In this document: positions 1-7,352 of the stretch, in pieces | How positions within the stretch are numbered: the first letter of the stretch is position 1 | Layout: every line of letters starts with the position of its first letter | Source: Clostridiales bacterium UBA3705 | GTDB taxonomy: Bacteria; Bacillota_A; Clostridia; Oscillospirales; Oscillospiraceae | Length of the DNA stretch: 21,644 nt | Assembly: GCA_002372735.1 (NCBI GenBank) | Contig: DFIE01000074.1 | Span: forward strand, 1-21,644 | Reading direction: 5' to 3' | Program-made: the position numbers and the translations under genes | The notes under the pieces: generated by a model | The model's input: only the letters and a program-made list of their open reading frames with translations | Told to the model about the DNA's origin: nothing | The model's database searches: none

Positions 1-220
1 GGGACGCCGCCCCCTACGAAGGGGGTGCCTACGTGTTTCGTAGCCCCGGTGGTAGCGGGCGGCGTTAGGGCGGATGGAAGGCATCCGCCCCTACGGGGGC
101 ATACTGCCAAATTTGCTGGCGGATCGCCCGCGCTGCGTCAATTCAAATTGCAATACACCACAATCAGGCGCAGCCGACTTCATCAGGCCGCAGGCCGCCT
201 TCATTCCTTCAGTTCTTCAT
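1..220. other. Intergenic repeat-rich edge, no gene
   Basis: No convincing coding sequence: open frames here continue antisense through the U32 gene and have no family resemblance. The stretch holds a 7-bp inverted repeat (CTACGAA at 14-20 with TTCGTAG at 37-43), three further CCTACG-like words, the palindrome described separately at 68-90, and an AATT-rich patch at 138-154 (reading TCAATTCAAATTGCAAT) that resembles a decayed copy of the 7-bp AATTGAA repeat found at 16484 and 21582. It lies downstream of the minus-strand U32 gene; no clear T-tailed terminator was found for that gene. Confidence 0.6.
68..90. repeat. Palindromic dispersed repeat, copy 1
   Basis: The arms GGGCGGATG (68-76) and CATCCGCCC (82-90) are perfect complements around a 5-nt loop, and CTACGGGG follows. 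The same arms with a different 4-nt loop recur at 21552-21573, and the word GTAGGGGCGGAT starts again at the right edge. Identical arms with changed loops in non-coding DNA suggest a multicopy intergenic palindrome (REP-like). No coding role is apparent. Confidence 0.7.
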
Positions 221-2308
221 TCACTCCACGCCCCGGTAGTACAGGCCCCGGGTGCAGGCGCCGGGGTCAAAGGCGCCGAAGCCCCGGTAGGCGTCCAGGG
301 CGGCGTCCACCTCCATGGGGTTTTCGGTGGTAAACTGCAGCCGCAGGGCCCAGAGCCCCAGGGGCTTCAGGGCGTCCTGCCGGTCCAGCAAAAAGAGCTT
401 TTTGCCGTTGTAAATCACGCTGCGGCAGCTGTCCTGGTCCTTCAAAATCCGGAACTCCTCGCCCTTCCGGTCCACCAGCTTGGTCACGCCGGTGTGGCAG
501 GTACACTGGCCCGTGCGGTTTTTGATGACGCAGTTTTCCGTGATCATCAAAGGCAGCCGGCCGTAGGCCAGCAGCTCGGTGGGCACGGGCTTGGACAGGT
601 CCCGGATCTGGGGCAGGGTCAGCTCAAAGCTCACCGTGGCGCTCTGCAGGCCCAGGCTCTTGGCCAGGTTCATGCTGCGGGAGTTGAACAGGTTGAGTCC
701 GTAGTCCCCGTGGATGGCAAAGCCCCTGGAGCGCAGCAGACCCAGGTGGCCCAGGTTGCCGCACAGGGCGCTGCGGATGCCCAGGCTCCGGGCCAGATCC
801 AGATCCCGGCGGACCTGGGCGGTCTCCCGGTCCTGGATGATCCGGGGCAGCACCACAGACAGCTCCGTCTGGGGCTGGACCTTGCTTAGCCAGTCCAGCT
901 TGCCCCGCAGCAGCTGCAGGGGCACGTAGAGCACCGCGGGCTTCATGGCCAGCAGCTTGGGGGTGATCTGCTCGGGCCGCAGCACCCCCACCGTCAGCAC
1001 CGGGGGCCGGTCGCTGCCGGGCCAGATCTTGGGCGGGGTGTAGCGGTTGAGCTCAGAGGGCTGGCTCTGCCGGCCCCGCAGGGCGGTCAGGTGGGTCAGC
1101 ACCTCCCGGCGCATGGCGTTGATGGCCGCGGCGGGCAGGGTCAGCCCCGGGTCGATCACCGCCTTGGTCTCCACGCAGGCGTAGGGGGTACCCCCGGTTT
1201 TGGAGAGCCGGGCGTGGAGCTCCTCCTGGGTCAGGGCCTTGCGCAGGGCCGGCTGGGGCACGGGGCCCTCGGTTTTGCAGATGTTGCCCAGCTCGTCCTG
1301 GACCGCCAGCATGGCGTTCTGCCCGGCGCTCATCACCGCGTAGAACCGCACCGGCACCAGGGGGGCCTCGTTGTTCTCATAGCCCGCCCGGGCCTGCTGC
1401 ATCAGGGCGGTGTTTTCCTTTTCACGCTGCCGGGTGCCGAACATATCCCGGCCGGTCTGGCCCACGTAATAGCCCTGGGTAAAGCCCTGGCGGGAGAAGG
1501 CGTCCCGCAGGTCCTTCATATCCTGGGCGCTGACCCGCTGGCCGTCAATGGCCTGGCGGTAGAGCCGGGTGGCAATGGCCACGTACTCCGGCCGCTTCAT
1601 CCGGCCCTCGATCTTCACGGAGGCGACCCCCAGCCGGTCCAGCTCGGCCATCCAGGGGATCAGGCAGTTGTCCTTCAGGCTCAGGGGGTATTTGTCCTCA
1701 AACCGGCCGTAGCCGTAGGGCAGGCGGCAGGGCTGGGCGCACTGGCCCCGGTTGCCGGACCGGCGGCCCACCACCGCGGAAAAATAGCACTGGCCGGAAT
1801 AGCACATACACAGCGCCCCGTGGATAAAGACCTCAATCTCGATGGGGCTGTTGCGGCAGATAAAGGCGATCTCCTCCCGGGGCAGCTCCCGGGCCAGCAC
1901 CACCCTGGAAATGCCCATGGCCGCGCACTGCTGCACCCCCTCTAAGGAGTGGATGCTCATCTGGGTGGAGGCGTGGATGGGGGTTTCGGGGGCCATCTGC
2001 CGCAGCAGCTGTACCAGGCCCAGATCCTGGACGATAAAGGCGTCCACCCCGGCCTGCACCGCGGCGGTGATGGTCTCGGCGGCCTGGGGCAGCTCCCGGT
2101 CGGTGACCAGGGTGTTCAGCGTCAGGTGGACCTTGACGCCCCGGACGTGGCAGTAGCGCACGGCGTCCACCAGCTCGTCGGGACTGAAATTTTTGGCGCC
2201 CTGGCGGGCGTTGAAGGGGCCTGTGCCCAGGTAAACGGCGTTGGCGCCGCTCTGCACGGCGGCACGGAGGGCGTCCATGGAGCCGGCGGGGGAGAGAAGT
2301 TCCAGCAT
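221..2308 (-). CDS. U32 family protein (RlhA/TrhP-like; 'peptidase U32')
   Basis: This is a 695-residue member of the U32 superfamily. Characterised relatives carry out prephenate-dependent hydroxylation of RNA (RlhA on 23S rRNA, TrhP on tRNA U34); others were annotated as collagenase-like peptidases. The N-terminus MLELLSPAGS and the following GANAVYLG are typical of the family. The signature runs from EVFIHGALC to GQCYFS at about residues 160-180 and is followed by SGNRGQCAQPCR, giving the usual cysteine cluster. The C-terminal half has a second barrel-like region with NCVIKN and a CTCHTG motif, as in the long clostridial U32 proteins. The ATG at 2308 is chosen because GAGG lies 8-9 nt upstream; an in-frame TTG at 2323 overlaps that Shine-Dalgarno sequence. 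It stands alone, divergent from the kinase-like gene. The RNA or protein substrate cannot be told from sequence. Confidence 0.9.
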   Translation of the reverse strand: MLELLSPAGSMDALRAAVQSGANAVYLGTGPFNARQGAKNFSPDELVDAVRYCHVRGVKVHLTLNTLVTDRELPQAAETITAAVQAGVDAFIVQDLGLVQLLRQMAPETPIHASTQMSIHSLEGVQQCAAMGISRVVLARELPREEIAFICRNSPIEIEVFIHGALCMCYSGQCYFSAVVGRRSGNRGQCAQPCRLPYGYGRFEDKYPLSLKDNCLIPWMAELDRLGVASVKIEGRMKRPEYVAIATRLYRQAIDGQRVSAQDMKDLRDAFSRQGFTQGYYVGQTGRDMFGTRQREKENTALMQQARAGYENNEAPLVPVRFYAVMSAGQNAMLAVQDELGNICKTEGPVPQPALRKALTQEELHARLSKTGGTPYACVETKAVIDPGLTLPAAAINAMRREVLTHLTALRGRQSQPSELNRYTPPKIWPGSDRPPVLTVGVLRPEQITPKLLAMKPAVLYVPLQLLRGKLDWLSKVQPQTELSVVLPRIIQDRETAQVRRDLDLARSLGIRSALCGNLGHLGLLRSRGFAIHGDYGLNLFNSRSMNLAKSLGLQSATVSFELTLPQIRDLSKPVPTELLAYGRLPLMITENCVIKNRTGQCTCHTGVTKLVDRKGEEFRILKDQDSCRSVIYNGKKLFLLDRQDALKPLGLWALRLQFTTENPMEVDAALDAYRGFGAFDPGACTRGLYYRGVE

Positions 2309-2370
2309 ATTGTAAATCCTCAAAATCGGGGAGTGGTCAAAAATTCGCCGGGGCTCGGCCCGGGGATATC

Positions 2371-2399
2371 ATTATAGCAAACCCCTCCGGAAAATGCTA
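2371..2399 (-). promoter_or_regulatory. Promoter of the U32 gene, extended -10
   Basis: Read on the minus strand, TGCTATAAT (plus 2371-2379) is an extended -10 element. The -35 region 17 bp upstream reads TAGCAT and is weak, as is common with extended -10 promoters. The predicted start near 2364 gives a leader of about 55 nt before the ATG at 2308. Confidence 0.6.
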
Positions 2400-2401
2400 T
2401 A
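2373..2401. promoter_or_regulatory. Inverted repeat overlapping the U32 promoter
   Basis: TATAGCA (2373-2379) and TGCTATA (2395-2401) are perfect 7-bp inverted repeats with 15 bp between them. They cover the -10 and -35 regions of the minus-strand promoter. The arrangement fits an operator, but one arm contains the -10 itself, so part of the symmetry may be incidental. Confidence 0.35.
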
Positions 2402-2446
2402 CCAAACCCGAAAATTCCGGCCCCGCCGGCAGGGGGCCTTTCGGCA

Positions 2447-2664
2447 TTTTCACAGAATTATTACAAAACGAAACTATTTTTCCGGCGGACACAACAGGTA
2501 GTTTTCGGGTCAACATAATTCCCCAAAATAACAACGCCGTCCCCGGGCCCCGGGCCGGGGTTGTCCACATTTTCCACAGGGTTTTCCACAGATTGCCGGT
2601 GGACAGCACCAAAAAATTTGTCGAAATTTCCCGGCCCGCCAAAAAAATTTGTGCGTTTTCCACA
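2447..2664. other. DnaA-box-like cluster with AT-rich flank
   Basis: Three exact TTTTCCACA 9-mers (2570-2578, 2582-2590, 2656-2664) fit the relaxed DnaA box TTWTNCACA. TTGTCCACA (2561-2569) and ATTTTCACA (2447-2455) differ from it at one position. All are in the same orientation, and the first two of the main group abut. An all-G/C 20-bp stretch (2541-2560) lies directly to the left, and an AT-rich block (about 2446-2530) beyond it. No dnaA or dnaN is in the window, so calling this a replication origin is not justified. A DnaA-titration or DnaA-regulated site is equally possible. It sits between two divergent genes and upstream of the kinase-like gene's promoter. Confidence 0.45.
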
Positions 2665-2758
2665 GTTTGGGCCGAAGGGCGCCGATTTGCCGCGCCGGGC
2701 CGGGGGCGGGGAGAATTCCGGTTTCCATAAGTTTCCCCGCCGGGCGGTGAGGTTCCTC

Positions 2759-2787
2759 TTGCAATTTGCGGGAAAATGGTATATGAT
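2759..2787 (+). promoter_or_regulatory. Sigma-A-type promoter of the kinase-like gene
   Basis: TTGCAA (2759-2764), a 17-bp spacer and TATGAT (2782-2787). The predicted start is about 25 nt before the coding sequence. AAAGGAGGT at 2805-2813 is a strong ribosome binding site, 6 nt before the GTG start. Confidence 0.75.
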
Positions 2788-2819
2788 ATAAGGTAGTACA
2801 CATTAAAGGAGGTACAAAC

Positions 2820-5813
2820 GTGTCTGAACTCAAGGTTTCTCCCCTGCTGGATGCCATGGAGCTGGGTGAGCGCTTTGCCGCCCGGGAGGGGGTCGAGTGC
2901 TTCTATATCCGGCATCCGGAGTCCGGGCGGGAGTTTGTGCTCAAGCATATTTCGGTGCCGGCCAGCGAGTCCCAGGTGCGGGCGCTGCTGCTCTCCGGCG
3001 CCTACTCCAACGAGGAGGACGCCAACGCCTACTATGCCCGGGAGGCCCAGGCCATGGTGGAGGAGGCCGAGCGCACCAAGCTGTTTTTGGACTGCCCCTT
3101 TGTGCTGCCCTTCCTGGGGGCCCAGGCGGTCAAAAAGGAGGACGCGGTGGGCTACGACGTCTACGCCGTGCTGCCCCGGCGCACCTCGCTGCAGGAATAT
3201 CTCAGCAACAACGCCGCCTCCCATCTGCGGGGCATCAACATGGGCATCGACCTGTGCGCCGCCCTGGCCGCCCTGCGGCAAAAGGGCTATCTGCACTGCA
3301 ATCTCAAGCCTGAAAATATCTTCCTCTCCCCCGGCGGGGACCGGTTCATGCTGGGCGACTTCGGCCTGATCTCCACCCAGGACCTGCAATACGGCGTCCT
3401 GCCGGAGCAGTACCGCACCGGCTACACCGCCCCGGAGCTGCGCAAGCTGCTGGGCGGGCTGAACACCACTGTGGACATCTACTCCCTGGGCATGGTGCTC
3501 TACCGCATCTACAACGGCAACCACGCCCCCTTTGAGGACGAGAAAACCCCCGCCAAGGCCGCCGACGCCATGCGCCAGGAGGGCGAGCCCCTGCCCGCCC
3601 CCATCTACGCCGACTATGAGCTGGCGGAGATCATCCAAACCGCCTGCGCCTATGAGCCCAAGGACCGGTACCAGACCCCCGAGCGGATGCGCCAGGTGCT
3701 GGAGCTGTATATGCAGCGCAACGCCGTGAGCGACGATCTCATCGTGCCGCCCCTGGTGGTGGACCCCGAGCCCCTGCCCCCCGAGGCCGGCCGGGAGGAG
3801 ATCGAGCCCGTCCACTTTGCCGACGCCGGCCAGATGGACGATACCTTTAAGAAGAGCTTCTCCCCGGACACCGCCGGCGCCGGCACCGAAAAGGACCTGG
3901 AGCCCCAGCCCGAGAAGAAGGACAAAAAGCCCAAGAAGGAAAAGAAGGAGCGCAGATTCCTCCGCCGGGCCAAGGCCGAGGCCGAGACCGCGCCCCAGCC
4001 GGAGGCGCAGCCTGCCCCCCCTGCCCCGGAGGCCGCCCCGGAGACCCCGGAGACCCCGGAGACTGCTGCAGAGACTGCTGCAGAGGCCCCTGCGCTCGCA
4101 GCGCCCGCCGCCCCGGCGCCTGCAACCCCCCGGCCGGCCCTGCGCCCGGCTGAATCTGAGTCCAAGGCCAAGGACGAGCCGCCCCAGCGGCTGAACGTCC
4201 GCCGCCGTGACCCCGAAAAGGAGCGCCGCAAGCGCATCCGCCGGCGCCGGCTGTGGATCGGCTTTGTGGCGGCCATGGCGGTGCTGCTGGTGCTCATCGG
4301 CCTGTACGAGTTCACCGACCTGGGCCACGGCTTCTACCACTACTTTGTCACCGTGGAATCCTTGGAGGTCACAGACGTCACCGCCACCGGCCTGACCCTG
4401 CACATGAGCGCCAACATGGACGAGAGCAAGTTCACCGCCCTGTGCCAGGACGCCTACGGCAACTCCCACGAGAGCCGGTTTGAGGGCGGCGCCGCGGTGT
4501 TTGAGGGGCTGACCCCCGGCACCCAGTACACCTTAAAAACCGCGCTGGAGGGCTTCCACCGGGTGTCCGGCGTGACGGAGACCATTGCCACCACCATGCC
4601 CGAGACGGAGATCCTCACCATGGCCGCCAGCACCGGCAGCCAGGAGGGCGCGGTGCTGATCACCCTGGTGGTCAAGGACGGCAACGCCGAGCCGGAGCAG
4701 TGGGTCATGACCTACGGCCCCACCGGCGGCCAGCAGACCACCGCCACCTTCTCCGGCCACAGCACCCAGATCAACGGCCTGGAGATCGGCACGGAGTACA
4801 CCTTCCACCTGGTGGGCTCTGACACCCTGTATCTCACCGGCCAGACCAGCACCACCTACATCCCGGCGGAGGAGGTCACCGCCGACTCCCTGGCCATGGA
4901 CAGCCTGGACGCCGGCGTGGCCCGGTTCAGCTGGCACTGCACCAGCGCCCTGCCCGAGCGGTGGGTCGTGGTCTGCCAGGACCCCGAGGGCAACGAGCTG
5001 GAGGTCACCCTGGACGAGCCTGTCCAGGCGGACTACGGCTGGCTGTGCACGGCCTCGGTGGGCGGCATTGTGCCGGGCAACAACTATCTGGTCAAGGTGA
5101 CGGCTCCGGGCCTGTTCCAGGGGCTGAACACCGAGATCAGCGAGAGCCTGATCTACTTTGAGAGCCTGACCGCCCAGGTCACCGAGGAGGGCATCCAGCT
5201 GGACTGGCAGGCCAACCGGGAGCCCGAGGCCGGCTGGCTGATTGCCAGCTCCCTGGGCGAGGGGGAGACCCTCCAGCTGGCGGACACCGCCAAGGGCAGC
5301 AGCTTCCTGCTCACGGCGGTGGTGCCCAACGCAGACTACGTCATCACCCTCCGGGCGGCGGACGGCAGCCCGGTCACCGGCAGCAACACCGTGCAGGTCC
5401 ACGTGCCCCAGGCGGCCCGGTTCAACGGCATGGGCATCACCGGGGAGGGCACCACCATCGGCATGTACGACACCCCGGACGAGGAGAACTGGACCCTGGA
5501 CGACCTGGGCGGCGGCAACGTCACCCCCACGCCCCAGACGCCCATCACCGTGCTGGTCACGGCCAACGGCACCCCCCAGCCCAGCGACGAGGAGATCAAC
5601 GTCCTCTTTGTGGTCCGCCAGGGGGCGGAGCGCAGCGACGGCCCCATTGTGGACATCCGCCGCACCACCATGGTCTGGGACGAGATGTGGACCGACAATC
5701 TCTGGGCGGCGGAGATGCCCTTTATCCCCGCCGAGAGCGGCACCTACAACCTGACGATTCTGTTCAACAACCTGCGGGTGGGCACCATCAACTTTACGGT
5801 CCGCGGCGGCTGA
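2820..5813 (+). CDS. Membrane (pseudo)kinase with FN3-like extracellular repeats
   Basis: This 997-residue protein has a PknB-like Ser/Thr kinase fold at about residues 15-295. A lysine- and proline/alanine/glutamate-rich linker (about 310-470) contains short duplicated units (DNA 4041-4082: a 9-bp unit twice, then a 12-bp unit twice). One transmembrane helix lies at about 477-497 after an Arg-rich stop, and about 500 extracellular residues follow. The outer part has about four fibronectin-III-like units (for example LTPGTQYTL, LEIGTEYTF) and a C-terminal beta-rich module. Lys42 (VLK), Asp180 of DFG and the APE motif are present. However, the catalytic loop reads HCNLKPEN, so the HRD aspartate is Asn161, and no GxGxxG loop is visible. 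Phosphotransfer is therefore doubtful, and a pseudokinase sensor is the simplest reading. GTG start set by the ribosome binding site. It lies directly before mreC-mreD-mrdA, suggesting a role in envelope growth. Confidence 0.88.
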   Translation: MSELKVSPLLDAMELGERFAAREGVECFYIRHPESGREFVLKHISVPASESQVRALLLSGAYSNEEDANAYYAREAQAMVEEAERTKLFLDCPFVLPFLGAQAVKKEDAVGYDVYAVLPRRTSLQEYLSNNAASHLRGINMGIDLCAALAALRQKGYLHCNLKPENIFLSPGGDRFMLGDFGLISTQDLQYGVLPEQYRTGYTAPELRKLLGGLNTTVDIYSLGMVLYRIYNGNHAPFEDEKTPAKAADAMRQEGEPLPAPIYADYELAEIIQTACAYEPKDRYQTPERMRQVLELYMQRNAVSDDLIVPPLVVDPEPLPPEAGREEIEPVHFADAGQMDDTFKKSFSPDTAGAGTEKDLEPQPEKKDKKPKKEKKERRFLRRAKAEAETAPQPEAQPAPPAPEAAPETPETPETAAETAAEAPALAAPAAPAPATPRPALRPAESESKAKDEPPQRLNVRRRDPEKERRKRIRRRRLWIGFVAAMAVLLVLIGLYEFTDLGHGFYHYFVTVESLEVTDVTATGLTLHMSANMDESKFTALCQDAYGNSHESRFEGGAAVFEGLTPGTQYTLKTALEGFHRVSGVTETIATTMPETEILTMAASTGSQEGAVLITLVVKDGNAEPEQWVMTYGPTGGQQTTATFSGHSTQINGLEIGTEYTFHLVGSDTLYLTGQTSTTYIPAEEVTADSLAMDSLDAGVARFSWHCTSALPERWVVVCQDPEGNELEVTLDEPVQADYGWLCTASVGGIVPGNNYLVKVTAPGLFQGLNTEISESLIYFESLTAQVTEEGIQLDWQANREPEAGWLIASSLGEGETLQLADTAKGSSFLLTAVVPNADYVITLRAADGSPVTGSNTVQVHVPQAARFNGMGITGEGTTIGMYDTPDEENWTLDDLGGGNVTPTPQTPITVLVTANGTPQPSDEEINVLFVVRQGAERSDGPIVDIRRTTMVWDEMWTDNLWAAEMPFIPAESGTYNLTILFNNLRVGTINFTVRGG

Positions 5814-5819
5814 ACCACG

Positions 5820-5856
5820 GGGCGCGCTGCAAACGCTGTGTTGCGGCGCGCCCTTT
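5820..5856 (+). terminator. Intrinsic terminator after the kinase-like gene
   Basis: GGGCGCGCTGCAA (5820-5832) pairs with TTGCGGCGCGCCC (5841-5853) in a 13-bp stem with one T-G wobble and an 8-nt loop, followed by TTT. The T tract is short. It separates the kinase-like gene from the mre operon, which has its own promoter. Confidence 0.7.
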
Positions 5857-5885
5857 CAAAAATGGCGTCCCGGCAAGGCTCCCGG

Positions 5886-5915
5886 TTGACAAGCGCCCGG
5901 CCAAGGTGGTACAAT
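5886..5915 (+). promoter_or_regulatory. Promoter of the mreC-mreD-mrdA operon
   Basis: Consensus TTGACA (5886-5891), an 18-bp spacer and TACAAT (5910-5915). Transcription would start near 5922, about 50 nt before mreC. Confidence 0.8.
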
Positions 5916-5972
5916 AATACACTACCATCCCGGCTGCCGCCTGCCGGCGGAATTCTGCAATGAGGTGATCCC

Positions 5973-6806
5973 TTGAAAAAATACATCACCGGCCGCACCC
6001 GGCTGATTCTGGTGCTGGCCGTTCTGGCCGCCATGCTGCTGACCATCTTTGCCGTGGTCAGGGCCAACACCGGCCCCGGCGAGAGCCTGGTGCAGACCCT
6101 GCTCTCCCCCTTCCGCGCCGCCGCCAGCGGGCTGATCCGCCAGGCCGAGCGGTATTACGACTATGTGTTCAAATACGAATCCCTCCAGGCCGAAAACCAG
6201 GCCCTCCAGGCCCGGATCATCGAGATGGAGGAGGACGTGCGCAGCGCCGACTCCCTCCAGCGGGAGAACGAGCGCCTGCACCAGCTGCTGGGGCTCACCG
6301 AGGAGCACGAGGACTATAAGCTCGCCTCGGCCTACATCGTCTCCTGGGACGCCAGCAACTGGAAATCCGCCTTTACCATCGGCAAGGGCACCAACTCCGG
6401 CATCAACACCGGCATGGTGGCCATCACCGAATACGGCCAGGTGGTGGGCCTGGTCACCGCCGCCGGCCCCAACTGGGCCACGGTGACCACCGTGCTGGAC
6501 AGCGCCCTGAAGATCAACGCCTCGGTGGCCTCCACGGGCTACAACGGCATTGTGGAGGGGGCCCTGGCCACCGGGTCTGAGGGATTGCTGCGGATGAACT
6601 ATCTGCCCACAGACTCCGTGCTGCGCAACAACGACCAGGTGCTCACCACCGGCTCCACGGTGTATCCCCGGGGGCTGATCATCGGCTACATCACCGATGC
6701 CGACTTTGACGAGACCGGCGTGGCCAAATACGCCCTGCTCAGCCCCGCCGCCGACCTGGACGACCTGGAGCAGGTCTTTGTCATCACCGAGTATGAAAAC
6801 CAGTAA
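5973..6806 (+). CDS. mreC: Rod shape-determining protein MreC
   Basis: MreC is the bitopic scaffold of the elongasome that activates PBP2. This 277-residue protein has a short cytoplasmic start, one membrane helix (about residues 7-28), a coiled coil rich in Glu/Gln/Leu (about 60-105), then the extracytoplasmic beta-domain with family-typical stretches such as SWDASNW, INTGMVAI and GLVTAAGP. Length is normal for the family. The TTG start at 5973 is chosen because GAGGTG lies 5 nt upstream. It is the first gene of a three-gene operon; mreD follows after 12 nt. No mreB is present in the window, so MreB must be encoded elsewhere if the cell has it. Confidence 0.93.
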   Translation: MKKYITGRTRLILVLAVLAAMLLTIFAVVRANTGPGESLVQTLLSPFRAAASGLIRQAERYYDYVFKYESLQAENQALQARIIEMEEDVRSADSLQRENERLHQLLGLTEEHEDYKLASAYIVSWDASNWKSAFTIGKGTNSGINTGMVAITEYGQVVGLVTAAGPNWATVTTVLDSALKINASVASTGYNGIVEGALATGSEGLLRMNYLPTDSVLRNNDQVLTTGSTVYPRGLIIGYITDADFDETGVAKYALLSPAADLDDLEQVFVITEYENQ

Positions 6807-6818
6807 GGAGGCCCCCGT

Positions 6819-7352
6819 ATGTTCAAACACTTCCACCTGACCAAGCTCCAGTGGAAGGGCATCTTAAAATGGGCGCTGTACAGCTTCTGCCTGCTGCTGG
6901 TGCTGCTGGTGCAGACGGTGATCTCCGCCAAGGCCCCCTGGTTTGGCATCAAGCCCAGCCTGGTGCCCATCTATCTGGTGTGCGTGGCCATCCGGGAGGG
7001 CCCGGAGAAGGGCGGCTTTTTTGCCCTGGGGGGCACGGTCTTCTGGTGCCTGTCCGGGGCGGACTACGGCAATCTCAGCGTGGGGGTGGTCACGGTGTGC
7101 GCGGTGCTCTCGGCGGTGGCCTGCCGGGCGGTGCTCACCCAGGGGCTGATCTCCACGGCATTGTGCTGCTTTGTCACCCTGCTGCTTAACGAGACGATTA
7201 TTTTTGTGTTCAAGCTGATCCTCACCCCCATTGCCCCGGGCAATTTCTGGCGGATTCTGCTGCCGGGGGCGGTGCTATCCATGCTCTTTTGCCCCATCAG
7301 CTATGTGCTGGTCCGGGCGGTGAGCCGTACAGGAGGGAACCATGGCCTATAA
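6819..7352 (+). CDS. mreD: Rod shape-determining protein MreD
   Basis: MreD is the integral membrane partner of MreC. The 177 residues are almost entirely hydrophobic, with about five or six predicted membrane segments (first at about 12-32, last at about 147-170). Position in the operon supports the call more than sequence does, because MreD is poorly conserved. AAGGAGG lies 7 nt before the ATG. The last 11 bp overlap the start of mrdA, so the two are likely translationally coupled. Confidence 0.85.
   Translation: MFKHFHLTKLQWKGILKWALYSFCLLLVLLVQTVISAKAPWFGIKPSLVPIYLVCVAIREGPEKGGFFALGGTVFWCLSGADYGNLSVGVVTVCAVLSAVACRAVLTQGLISTALCCFVTLLLNETIIFVFKLILTPIAPGNFWRILLPGAVLSMLFCPISYVLVRAVSRTGGNHGL

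Noticed and set aside
74..889. Plus-strand open frames across the U32 gene
   Set aside because: The U32 protein on the minus strand has clear family motifs and a ribosome binding site; the plus-strand frames are its shadow.
2447..2664. Definite oriC
   Set aside because: No dnaA, dnaN or clear DnaA-trio array is present, and genome-wide skew cannot be assessed from this window.
4041..4082. Tandem repeat as a separate element
   Set aside because: The 9-bp and 12-bp units keep the reading frame and only encode the low-complexity linker of the kinase-like protein.
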